64,000 nucleotides of DNA, from the NCBI RefSeq assembly GCF_037975245.1, contig NC_092577.1, positions 24,489,398-24,553,397 on the forward strand, in the 5' to 3' direction. This DNA comes from Apostichopus japonicus. Lineage: Eukaryota > Echinodermata > Holothuroidea > Aspidochirotida > Stichopodidae. Below the pieces are notes generated by a model. It was not told the DNA's origin. It was given only the letters and a program-made list of their open reading frames with translations, and searched no databases. The position numbers and the translations under genes were made by a program. Below, one piece after another: positions 35,335 to 46,445 of the stretch. How positions within the stretch are numbered: the first letter of the stretch is position 1; the number at the start of each line of letters is the position of its first letter.

Positions 35335-36050
35335 GTCAGGTGGCTTAGCAACAATTTTCAGGGTTAACGTTACATGCCGGACAAAAGTACCAAATTTGGC
35401 ATGGAGTTTCTTTTCGACCTATCTATTGATTTTATCCGTGGAACCCACTTGATCGGCTCCGATTTTTCAAGATGGCGGCCAAAATCCAAGATGGCCGCCA
35501 GAAAAAAAAGGAAATGTCATATATCTGGCTGTAAAAATCAGAAATGAACAAATTATGGGTCAATTCAGGTGTTTCCGGGGTCACTGAAACAGATGATGGT
35601 CATGGCATGTTGCTTGGGCCACCCACTTCCAAGATGGCAGCCAGAATCCAAGATGGCCGCCTGGAAAAAAAAATATATTCATTCCCCAGACCCCTGTGCC
35701 CTTTACTGGACCATCAAACCGTCCGTCCTCAAACGTAAATGAAACCGGGCTAGCACCCTGACTATATGTCATGGCTGGTATTCTAATTGTGTCACTTAGG
35801 ACTTATTGTGGAACTTTGAGGTGTGATTGACCGTGGATAGACACTGTCGCAAAGCCCGTTATTACATGGGAGTTACGAGTGTCATGTAAGACTGATTATA
35901 TTGAGTCAACTATATAATAGGGTAACTTGAGGGAAAACCGACCAGATGTGAATACCGACTCATTTGGGAGATTTTGTACGATTGCGCACCCTTCATAAAC
36001 ACAACGTCAATTGTGCGAACAACATACGCTAAGTCAGGTCACTAGTCATC
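35335..36050 (+). repeat. Left inverted arm of foldback element
   Basis: It has GTCAGGTGGCTTAGC at the outer edge, four CAAGATGGC[GC]GCC-type motifs (about 35468, 35488, 35630, 35650), and an inner end matching the right arm's inner end. A stretch at about 35800-35985 is absent from the right arm. Confidence 0.8.
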
Positions 36051-37921
36051 TGAGGTATTTAGGTCGTTCTTTTCGAACCTGTACTCCAAGGCTGCTGTTA
36101 GCGAGGATCTCCCCCCCCCCCCCCCTTAGAGTAAAAACGATAGCTTGGGTTCCGAATCTCTCCGTTGGTGAGCTCTGGACAGCGGTAGCAGCGATGAAGA
36201 AGGGATAGTCCCCGGGTCCAGATGGCCTCCCTGCTGAGTTCTATAGGACTTTCTGGGAGGTTCTCGGTGGGGACTTGAGTGACGTGTTCGCTACCGCTTT
36301 CCAGTTGAATTACATGAGCCAAACACAGAGGGCTGGAAATATTGTTCTCCTCCCAAAGTCGGGAGACCCTTTGGACCCTAATAGGCGTCCAATAACGCTG
36401 TTAAATGTGGACTACAAAATCCTGGCCAAAGCATTAGGAAATCGCTTAGCGGATGTGATGCCGGATATTGTAGGTCCTCTCCAGACTTGTGCTGTGCGAG
36501 GCAAGTGTATTCAACATAACCTCTGGTTGATGAGAGATTTGATCAAGTTTGTTAAAGTTCGTGATTTGCCATGTGCACTGGTCTCCTTGGACCAGAAGAA
36601 GGCCTTTGAAATGGTAGATCACGACTTTCCGTTCAGATCCTTAGAGTCCTTCGGATTGAACTCAGTGTTTATTCGTTGGGTCTCGTTACTATATAAGGAC
36701 GTCACGAGCATGGTCACTGTTAACGGATTTACTTCTGGTCCCTTCCCGGTTCGAAGGGGAGTCCGTCAGGGTTGTCCCCTCTCCCCGTTGTTGTATGTTC
36801 TCTTCAGTACCTCGCTGGACAGATGCTTGGGTTTTCGACCCTTCAATGTACCGAGTGGGGCCATAGTTAAATGCGTGCAATATGCCGATGACGTCACTTG
36901 TATTGTGTCGGACCTCGCCTCCTTCAAGCTCCTTCAAGCTTTTATCGAAGGCCACTTTCCAAGAGGCTACTGGTGCCAGACTTAACAAGACCAAAGGACT
37001 GCATTTAGGAGGTTGGCGCGGCCAAACCCTCCCGTTCGATGCTACTTGGTCAGATATCATGATCAGGGTAAATGGCACCTGTCTAGGTTATGCTGCCCCG
37101 GAGGCCACCACTTGGGCCGAGAAGGCTGATCAGGTGGAGGCAAGGCTCGACACATTCAGTCGGAGGTGGCTCTTGCTCCCTGAGAGGTTACAGTTGTTAA
37201 TCTTTTCATTGTTCCTCTCCTTAGGTATGTATCCTGGTACGGTGATCGCTGCAACGGATTATGCCTTGGTGTGATTGGAGAGGATCATTGTTGATTTCAT
37301 TTGGGGAAAGTGCAAACCAAACCTTCTCAAAAGGATCGTTCTGTAAAAGAGCGGTGGGCATGGTTTGGTCCACATACCATCTAAACTGCGCTTTCTCCTT
37401 TTGAAAGGTTTTTACGTTGCGTTTGAGAATCCCACGTTTGCCTTTTTTTGTTAGGTTCTGGGGTGTGTTTCTTTTTCGGCCCGGATCCTTTTCCAATAAC
37501 CGGCCAAAAGCGACACGCCCTTCGGGTGTATACTCAGATTGGTGACTCACTTCGTAGAATCAAAGAGGAGGGTGGGCCAGATGTTCTGCTGAACGTGGCC
37601 CCCTCTGTGGTATGTTCAATGCTCGCGCCTGTGTGCCCGTCGGCTTGCCAAACCGCCATCTCTTCAGATGTGTGGCGGTCTGTGTGTTGTAAGTCACTAG
37701 ATAGCCGTCTCCGGGACTTGGCGGGAGGATTGCACATGGGGTCCCCTTCACTAACCATTTTCGCCTAGTCAGGTGGCGATTAGGTGATGGTATTTGTCCC
37801 CGTGTGGGCTGTAAAGCCATCGAGACTATGCAACACCTTTGGCTGGAGTGTCCCTTTGTCCGGTTGGTGTGGGAATGATGGTTTCAAGCCTTCGTTATTG
37901 GTTGTTATTGTTGTGTTATTG
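36051..37921 (+). pseudogene. Tx1-like LINE 'A' ORF2 fragment (RT) between inverted arms
   Basis: A plus-strand fragment of the same LINE-A ORF2. It begins at the endonuclease-RT linker (SFRTCTPRLLLARIS), passes a C15 run at 36111-36125, then RT: SGDPLDPNRRPITLLN, ALVSLDQKKAFEMVDHD, RRGVRQGCPLSPLLYVLFS and VKCVQYADDVTCIVS. The YADD is intact. After a frame change near 36960 it continues (LHLGGWRGQTLPFDATW, TTWAEKADQVEARLDTF) and decays through the C-terminal zinc-binding region to about 37920. Both LINE ends are missing, so this is a captured or recombined piece rather than a normal 5'-truncated insertion. Confidence 0.85.
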
Positions 37922-38486
37922 GTTGACCTCAGATAACTAGTGACCTGACTTAGCGTGTGTGGTTCGCAGAATTGACGTTGTGTTTATGAAGGGGGGGGGG
38001 CCTTGTCTATACCAGACAACAAGTCTTCCTGACACAATTAGAATACCAGCCATAACATATAGTCAGGGTGCTAGCCCGGTTTCATTGACACGTTTGAGGA
38101 CGGACGGTTTGATGGTCTCGATCAGTAAAGGGCACAGGGGTCTGGGGAATGAATATATATGAAATTTCCTTTTTTTCCAGGCGGCCATCTTGGATTCTGG
38201 CCGCCATCTTGGAAATGGGTGGCCCAAACAAGATGCCATGACCATCATCTGTTTCAGTGAACCCCAGAAACACCCATAATTTGTTCATTTCTGATTTTTA
38301 CAGCCAGATATATGACATTTCCTTTTTTTCTGGCGGCCATCTTGGATTTTGGCTGCCATCTTGAAAAATCGGAACCTATAAAGTGGGTTCCACGGATAAA
38401 ATCGATAGATAGGTCGAAAAGAAACTCCATGCCAAATTTGGTACTTTTGTCCGGCCGGTAACGTTAAATTTGCTAAGCCACCTGAC
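37922..38486 (-). repeat. Right inverted arm of foldback element
   Basis: Reverse complement of the left arm, including the four GGC[CG]GCCATCTTG motifs and GCCACCTGAC at the outer edge. It contains a poly-G run at 37992. Confidence 0.8.
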
Positions 38487-38869
38487 TATTTATCCGTGTC
38501 GGTTTCTTGAGAAATATACGAACTGAGAAAAGAAATGGTATTGCAGGACACTGCGAGTTTCGCCCGTGTATTATTCAACGTGCCGTGTGTATACGTACAC
38601 TCAATTTAAAATTGCAAGGGACAAGCTAAATACTACAATCCTGTTGAATACTAAAAATATCCTAGTGGGAATGTGTGATAGTGAGTAATTGTGTAAAATG
38701 TGTTGTAACGGTCGTGGCAAGACGAAAACGAGGACAGTTTCATACAACCAGAATGAAAACATTTCATGGTTCCTTGCTGCTGTTCATTAGTTCCATTCAT
38801 AGGGAAATTTCTAACAAAGCCCTAATACAACAACAGTAATTTATGCTCACAAACTTTTGTTGCCAAAGT

Positions 38870-39328
38870 AATGCTAAGCCCTGATATCAATTGCAACACA
38901 CATCAGTGTGTGAAGACTATCTACCATTATCATGATACCAAGTTTGACGAAATTCCGACTAGTAATAGTAGCCAAGTAATTGCAATTTGGAGTATTTCAC
39001 GTTTGACCCCATGACCTCATTAATATTCATGAAATGAGCACCAAAATCAACAGGGTTAATCTACTTACTATGGGCCACCCACTCACCAAGTATGGTAATG
39101 ATTGGTCATTCCCTTGTTGAGTTATTGTGCATACAAACTTTTCATAACGAAATAATGCTAGGCCCCCCCCCTTATAAACATGCATGATATCAATTGCAAC
39201 ACACATCAGTGTGTGGAGACTATCTACCAATATCATCATACCAAGTTTGACGAAATTCCAATAAATAGTAGCCAAGTTATTGCAACTTGGGAGTTTTTCA
39301 CGTTTGACCTGTGACCTCATTAATATAT
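38870..39328 (+). repeat. Duplicated 5' module beside the GGTCA array
   Basis: A segment of about 150 bases (from TATCAATTGCAACACACATCAGTGTGTG to the CACGTTTGACC stretch) occurs twice, at 38885-39025 and 39188-39330. They are separated by a CACTCACCAAG...GTTGAGTTATTGTGCATACAAA module like the one after the array at 41430-41490. Confidence 0.75.
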
Positions 39329-41390
39329 TTTAACTTTGACCTCGTATAACTTCGCACACGAAGGTCACACGGGGGTCATCCTATTGACATTTATGATTAG
39401 AAGGCACCTTTGACATCTGAATATAGTTCGTTCTCAAATTATCACAAAAATACTAGTTTTTTATCATTAATTGACCTTTGGTGACCTCGGATCACATGAC
39501 CGTTAAGTTTGAAAATATTCCCCTATACCATTTGCAACTTGTCCCAAAATATCAACCGTGTCACACCTTGGAACTGAGAGTTATTGCATTAAATGTCTGA
39601 AAATTAACTTTGACCTCGTATAACTCCGCACACGAAGGTCACACGGGGGTCAACCCATTGACATTTATGATCAGAAGGTACCTTTGACATCTGAAAATAG
39701 CATCGAAACTGTAAAAATCCCCAAAACATGAAAAGGTCACCAGAGGTCAAATTGAGGTCAAGGGTCACCCAGATGCGGGTCGACAACTGGATTACATTGA
39801 AGCAACTCCCAACCTTAACGGACAGTTCGTTCTCAAGTTATCACAAAAATACTAGTTTTTTTATCATTAATTGACCTTTGGTGACCTCGGATCACATGAC
39901 CGTTAAGTTTGAAAATATTCCCCTATACCATTGCAACTTGTCCCAAAATATCAACCGTGTCACACCTTGGAACTGAGAGTTATTGCATTAAATGTCTGAA
40001 AATTAACTTTGACCTCGTATAACTCCGCACACGAAGGTCACACGGGGGTCAACCCATTGACATTTATGATCAGAAGGTACCTTTGACATCTGAAAATAGC
40101 ATCGAAACTGTAAAAATCCCCAAAACATGAAAAGGTCACCAGAGGTCAAATTGAGGTCAAGGGTCACCCAGATGCGGGTCGACAATTGGATTAAATTGAA
40201 GCAACTCCCAACCCGAACGGACAATTCGTTCTCAAGTTATCGCAAAAATACTAGTTTTTTATCATTAATTGACCTTTGGTGACCTCGGATCACATGACCG
40301 TTAAGTTTGAAAATATTCCCCTGTACCATTTGCAACTTGTCCCAAAATATCAACCGTGTCACACCTTGGAACTGGGAATTATTGCACTAAATGTCTGAAA
40401 GTTTACTTTGACCTCATATAACTTCACACTCAATGGTCACCTGGGGTAAACCTATTGACATTTTTGATTGGTGAGACGTGAATATAGCATCAAAACTGTA
40501 AAAATTCAAACATTTTTTCTTTGCCCATTTTCTCACCCAAAATACTAGTTTTTTAACATTAATTGACCTTTGATGACCTCGGATCACATGACCGTTAAGT
40601 TTGAAAATATTCCTCTATACCATTTGCAACTTGTCCCAAAATATCAACCTTGTTACACCTTGGCCCTGGGAGTTATTGCATTAAATGTCTGAAAATTAAC
40701 TTTGACCTTGTATAACTTTACACACAAAGGTCACCCGGGTGTCAACCCATTGACATTTTTGATCGGAAGGTACCTTTGATATCCAAATCTAGCATCAAAA
40801 CCAAACATTTTCTTTTTTGCCCGTTTTCTCCCAAACTAAGCACAGTTTTTCTAATGTGACCTTTGACCTTTTGACCTTGGTTTCAAATGTAGTTTGATCT
40901 GCTGATTCCAAAAATCAACACGATAAGTCTGTACAGCCATCCTAACTCCGACCGAAAACTTTAACCCCTTATAAGTTCGCACACAAAGGTCACACGGGGG
41001 TCAACCTATCAATATTTATGATCGGAAGGTACCTTTGACATCTGAAAATAGCATCGAAACTGTAAAAATCCCCAAAACATGAAAAGGTCACCAGAGGTCA
41101 AATTGAGGTCAAGGGTCACCCAGATGTGGGTCGACAATTGGATTACACTGAAGCAACTCCCAACCCTAACGGACAATTCGTTCTCAAGTTATCGCAAAAA
41201 AACTGTTTTTTTAACATTAATTGACCTTTGGTGACCTCAGATCACATGACCGTTAAGGTTCAAAATGTTTCCCTAACCAGTTCACAACTTGTCCCAAAAT
41301 ATCAACCTTGTCGCACATTGGCACTGGGAGTTATTGCAGTTTTAGTATTTTGGGTTTTTGGACCATAAGTGACCTTTGGTGACCTTTGTG
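39329..41390 (+). repeat. GGTCA-rich tandem array (six units of about 270-410 bp)
   Basis: Units start at a TTTGACCTCGTATAACT-like segment near 39329, 39607, 40010, 40404, 40699 and 40966. Units 2, 3 and 6 are long (about 400 bp); the others lack an internal part. Units 2 and 3 are almost identical. Each unit carries many AGGTCA/TGACCT half-sites, for example AAGGTCACCAGAGGTCAAAT followed by TGAGGTCAAGGGTCACC. A second block of the same family lies at 48280-49320 and 55120-55560. Open frames inside it repeat with the units and are not genes. Confidence 0.9.
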
Positions 41391-41575
41391 GGCACCAAAA
41401 ACAATAGGGTTCATCTACTCACTATGGGCTACCCACCCACCAAGTTTGATCATGATCAGTCAATCCCTTGTTGAGTTATCGTGCATACAAGCTCACACAC
41501 ACACACACACACACACACATACATACACACACACACACACACGCCAACCTGAATACATAGGTTCCTTTGCTTTTA
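41391..41575 (+). repeat. 3' module of the GGTCA repeat with CA run and hairpin
   Basis: After the array come a CTACCCACCCACCAAGTTTGATCATGAT module, GTTGAGTTATCGTGCATACAAG, a CA microsatellite (about 41493-41543), and an inverted repeat GGTTCCTTTGCT...AGCAAGGAACC (41561-41586). The same order follows the second block at about 55430-55570, so it belongs to the repeat family. Confidence 0.75.
41493..41543. repeat. (CA)n microsatellite
   Basis: An almost pure CA dinucleotide run of about 50 bases, with a short CATACATA interruption. Confidence 0.95.
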
Positions 41576-41586
41576 GCAAGGAACCA

Positions 41587-42166
41587 AAAATTGAAGTGAC
41601 CGCAATTTATTTGACTCCGCAGTCGCATGACTCCATAAAACTATCGAAATACAAACATAGAAATTTGCGGTACTAAATAGAACATTTTATCGACTTTTTT
41701 GGCCAGAAATAAAGCAACACAAATTTCACTATTGCACAAACATGAAACCAGCAAACACACGAAAGCATTTAAGTTATAATATATACACACCAAAATAGTA
41801 TTTTGAAAGTACCTCTTTAGCCCTTTAACATCGACAACATCAACAAACCACTTGTCCCTAATAAGAACAGCATTAATTACGTGGCATTACTTTCCGACCA
41901 TTTCGCAAGTAATCTCAGATATATGTAGAATTATGTATCCTGGCTAGACGCAACCAACGCCAATAGTCCTTTTTCCGTGTGCGCCCAATATATGTATATA
42001 TATCAATGGCCATTGAAAAGGACTTATTACGTAACACAAATCACGAGGGTTCAACAAGCCAATCATACAAGGTCCTCGTTCAAACATGTGCGAATAATTA
42101 TGCAGCTCAATCTGAACAATTTGAGGTATGGTGAAACAAAGTTACACCAAATGTTATGTAACACAC
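41587..42166. other. Intergenic, no gene seen
   Basis: AT-rich; no motif recognised. Confidence 0.35.
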
Positions 42167-43111
42167 ATGTCAGAACTTCCGTGGGATAAAACAAAATGGC
42201 ACCCTCTAGCGCCCCCTCTGTTCCGACCCCGGGTTTTCCCCTTGGCCTTAAAAGCCGATAAAATACAATTTTAGATAGCTTTCAGGGAAGTAAACTCAAA
42301 GGACCAAAAGACTACTGATAGGTTTCTGAAAGTTAACAAAACCGATATATTTACAATTATACGATCTCTACTGATTTGTACAAGGATTATTGGTACTAGA
42401 AATTTGGAATATTACAGACAGATTTAACAATATTATACGGCCGTTAAATTGTTAAAAGATTACTTAACTTATCTTACGCGGCGCGTGCCGGCTCTCGGTT
42501 CCTTTCGTAGCTATTCTGACCTCCTTGCGTCACCAACAACGATGTCGGGAGTATCCCTCGTGGGCTGGTATCCCCTGACTTGTTCAGGAGCAAAACCGTT
42601 CCCCGCTGGTCCAATTCGACTGAACGTTTGTATCCCAAGGATGGCTTCCTCCTGGGTGAACTCCGAAAAACTCTGCCGAAGTCACGCCTGTCCCAATCTC
42701 ATAAACAAACAGTCCACCAGTTCCTCCGTCCGTCCCCTCGATAATTAATCTTTTATCTCAGATGAATTTCTTCTCACAATAGATCGGAAAACTCCAAATC
42801 ACCGAAAATATCTCTTTTTATATATAGCCGGGAATCCAGGAATCCTGACGGAAAAACATCGAGAATCATCCATGTCTCGAAGATACGACTGACAGTTCAA
42901 CGTTCATTGATCGACGATATCCGGTCACCTGATAAAATTTTGTAATCGCTAATACTGAATAGCGCCATCATTTCTCGTCGCTTCCAGAAAAATTAAACAC
43001 GGTTATCAGTCACGACGAGTGACCTACTTATCACCCAGACCAGCGTACGATGAATACAGTCGTTCGTGACAACACAACAATACGGAAACACGCAAATACA
43101 TTCACTACATG
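42167..43111 (-). repeat. Possible 3' LTR of the second BEL/Pao element
   Basis: Downstream of the minus-strand BEL pol there is a purine tract (AGGGGCCATG on the minus strand, at about 43113-43122), then about 950 bp that could be the 3' LTR, running from TGTAGTGAATG to roughly 42167. No second LTR is present for comparison, so the boundaries are a guess. Confidence 0.35.
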
Positions 43112-43244
43112 GCCCCTCAAAATGAGAAATCATTTTATACACTAAACATGCTACAGAGTACATAGATGCTTAATATACAATCTTAGAGTGGACTATGGCC
43201 CCTCATGACTACTCTCCTGTGAGGCCTTAACTAATACTACCAAT

Positions 43245-46200
43245 TTATGAATTGGGTCTATCAACAACATTAACAGGACCCTGACGTTTACCCTTTTTAT
43301 TAATGTCAGAAGCTAACCTACGCTTCACCTTACGAACATATTTGTCACTACCTTCAATTGTCTCTTGTACTCTAGCCATGGGCCACCTATTTCTTGGCTT
43401 GTCAATATCCTTAATTAAAACTTTGTCCCCAACATCTATGTTGACAGATGGCGAACACCACTTTTGCCTAACCTGAAGATTTTGAAGGTATTCCTTCCTC
43501 CATCTGGACCAAAATACATTTAATAAATATTGTACTCTACGCCATCGTTTTCTACAATACATATCTTCAGAGTCGAACTGACCTGGAGGTGGAAGAAGTA
43601 CCTTCGACTTGAAAGTAATTAAATGATTAGGAGTTAACGGCTCTAATGACGACGAACCGTTTTAATATGTCGGTCCCAGACACCCACCCATATGACTAGC
43701 TTGTGGAACATTAAATTTAAATTCAATATAATCACAACCCAGCTCGAGCAAGCTTTTACTTACACCTCGATTAATTTCTTTTAATGCAGCTAACAATGCG
43801 TTATTTGCCCCTACAAAATTAGTGCCCTGGTCACAACGCAATTGTCTTACAGGGCCACGTATAGCTTGAAAGAGTCGGTGGTCAATGAATTAGCTACCTC
43901 TAGGAGTACCGTCCTTGAGGCTATACACGTAAATAACACCCCAAACCTCTTTAATTTCTTACGACCTTCCTTAACAAGCCAGGGCCCAAAACAATGTACA
44001 CCACAATATGTAAAGGGTGTACTAGACTCCGCTCGATCAACCGGTAAGTCTGACATTTTCTGTTGACCCAAACTACCACGAAGCCGTCTACAAGTAACAA
44101 ATTTGTATATCACTTTACCAATTAAAGAACTACCACCAATGATCCAATAACCATTTGCCCTAATTTCGTTTGAAGTTAAAGCTCTACCCTGGTGGGCAAC
44201 TCATGAAAATGTCTGACAAGGACCTCTGCTACATGGCATAATTTAGGAATAACTACAGGATTGCTTCACTTTAAATTCGAAGCTAGATTTAAATATATGA
44301 CCACCAACCCCAATAACACCATTTTCATCCAAAAATGGATGTACAGCATAGAGTGGACTGACTTTCTTTAAGCATTGTACTGCATCACCACTCATTGTTC
44401 GAAGGATTTGAAGCTCTTCCTTAAATGCATAGGACTGAACTATTCGCAGTATTTCAATCTCGGCTTCAAACAACGAATGTACATTAAGTTCCCTAACCGG
44501 AAGGAGGGTTTTACTAGCTTTAGCCTTAAGCATAGCCTTTAGCCAAAGGCATAATGCAATAGCTTTCCTTGCTTTAAAGCAACTCGAATGGGAGCTTAAA
44601 CGATCTACTTCCATTTGACACTGGAAAATGCAACATTAAACCTCTGGGTCATGATCAAAGACCTCAAGGTTTCTTTGTAACGTGTTTAACCAGTGGGAGT
44701 TTACTTTGCCATAACACCTCTGGCCCTCTAAACCAGCTCGATGTCCTTAATTCATGAACTGTTAGTCCACGAGAGGCAGTCACTGGGATTTTCAAACCCT
44801 TTAATAAAACGCCATTGGCTACGATGACTCATTTCATGAATCTGTTGCACCCACATGAAATCTTTTGACATGATTATTGATATACCCAAGGACTGCCTGA
44901 CTATCAGACCAGAAACATCATTGATAAAACTGTACTCCAACTCCTGTTTCAACAAGGCAATCACATTTTGACCGACAAAACAGCTGCAGCCAGCTCTAGG
45001 CGTGGTACTGTAATAGGCCTAAGGGGAACAACCCTAGACTTTCCAAGAACGAAGATAAAATGAACTTTACCTTCACGATTAATGATGCAGTTCTGTCTTT
45101 GTAACGGTGCCAAGTTGAACAGGCTTAAAACACCTATCAATTATGATGGTTTGTAACTTGGATAAACCCATCCTCCACTTTTCTCACTTACTATGTAGCT
45201 CATCTGGCAAGGGGCTATCCCAATCTAAATGATCATAACATAATTGCTGTAAGATTTGTTTTCCTGGGAGCACAGCTGGAGCTATAAACCCAAATGGGTC
45301 ACACACCGAACCAATCGTAGAAAGGATACCACGCCGTGTCAAAGGGCTATCACTAAGTGTTATCTTAAATTAAAATCTATCTGATTCAATACACCATTGT
45401 ACTCCAAGAACCAGATCCAAATGAGTTGCATTTGAGGAGAGATCTAAATGCCCAGAAGCAACCGCAAGATTTTCCTCAGGAATTGATCGCAACACAGCCT
45501 TGGAATTACACTTAATTTTGGTGAAGTTAACGCCGCCCTTATGTAGCATTTGTTTCGTTCGAGAAATGAGGTCTACAGCTCTAACTGTATCAACAGATTG
45601 GAGACCATCATCAACATAAAAGCTACGATTCACAAAATTTGCTACATCCTCCCCGAATTTACAATTTGTTTTACACCAAAATTTGCACACCATGGAGATG
45701 GTCCTGCTCCAAACAAATGTACAGTCATACGATATTCCTCATAGGGTCACCGTTAAAATTACCCTTATTTCACCAAAGGAATCTTAGAAGATTACGCTGT
45801 TCGGGACTAACCTTAAATTGATAGAACATTGATTCTATATCTTCTGCAAATGCAATTCTTTCTTGACGAAAACGAAAGAGAAAACCAAGTAGATCGTTGT
45901 TCAAATTAGGACCAGTTAGTAATTGATCGTTTAAGTAAATTCCTTTGAATTTTGCACTGCAATCAAATACTACACGTATCCTTCCTGGTTTCTTAGGGTG
46001 ATATACTCCGTGATGAGGAATACAGTTTACCTGATCAGCATTTATCTCAGAACTAGCAACTATTTCAGCATACCCCTTGTCAATAATTTCTTCCATAAAG
46101 GGCACATAATCCTTAGCATAATTATCATTACGCTCCATTTTTTCCTTCATTGATTCAAACGATATACAGCCATACATTTATTATTTAAAAAAAAAACTGA

Positions 46201-46442
46201 GACAATTTAATGGGTAATGGCAGTTGATAATGACCGTCACTTAACTGGCATACTCCCTTTTTAAGGATGTTAAGAAATTTCTTATCTTCTCTTGAATAAG
46301 CCTTTTCAAAATTTCGTTCATTAAATTCCAATTCCATTAACTGTGCCACCTGAGTTGGCACAACCTCCATTACATTTGAAACAAATGTGAACCCCATCAC
46401 GAGGTAAATACTGCCAAATCCAGAAGTGGGGCGAGAAGTCAC
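43245..46442 (-). pseudogene. BEL/Pao pol remnant 2 (RT, RNase H, integrase)
   Basis: Read downward from 46442. The RT start is VPFMEEIIDKGYAEIV...HHGVYHPKKPGRIRVVFDC, with FKGIYLNDQLLTGPNLNN and ED.ESMFYQFKV (46180-45770). YVDDG (about 45620) is the catalytic motif, in another frame. RNase H remnants lie at 45360-44620, the pre-integrase zinc-binding region at 44614-44170, the integrase core at 44113-43700 (CVHCFG-like CGVHCFGPW, SRTVLLEV, then CDQGTNF), and the C-terminus at 43562-43245 with RKRWRRVQYLLNVFW and VGDKVLIKD. At least six frame changes or stops are present. It is a dead BEL/Pao copy from a different family than the one at 4.6 kb. Confidence 0.88.
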
Positions 46443-46445
46443 TAT

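Larger units (their letters stand above)
35333..38488. mobile_element. Foldback-type element with long inverted arms
   Basis: The left arm (35335-36050) and right arm (37922-38486) are inverted copies of each other. Outer ends read GTCAGGTGGCTTAGCA on both sides and each is flanked by TA. The arms share long segments: the CAAATTTGGCATGGAG stretch, the AAGATGGCGGCC motifs, GGGCTAGCACCCTGAC, and the inner CATAAACACAACGTCAATT part. About 180 bases of the left arm have no partner on the right. The centre (36051-37921) is a LINE RT fragment with no transposase. It is probably a non-autonomous DNA element; the superfamily is not identified, and TA flanks alone are weak evidence. Confidence 0.75.

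Noticed and set aside
39604-40224. Minus-strand open frames (60 and 73 codons) with almost the same peptide
   Set aside because: They recur with the tandem unit and match no domain; they are repeat artefacts, not genes.
39329-41390. CRISPR-like regular repeats
   Set aside because: Units are 270-410 bp, diverged and without spacers; the DNA is clearly from an animal.
41391-41586. Proven Helitron end
   Set aside because: A hairpin is present but the CTRR signature and A/T insertion site were not found; kept only as a possibility.
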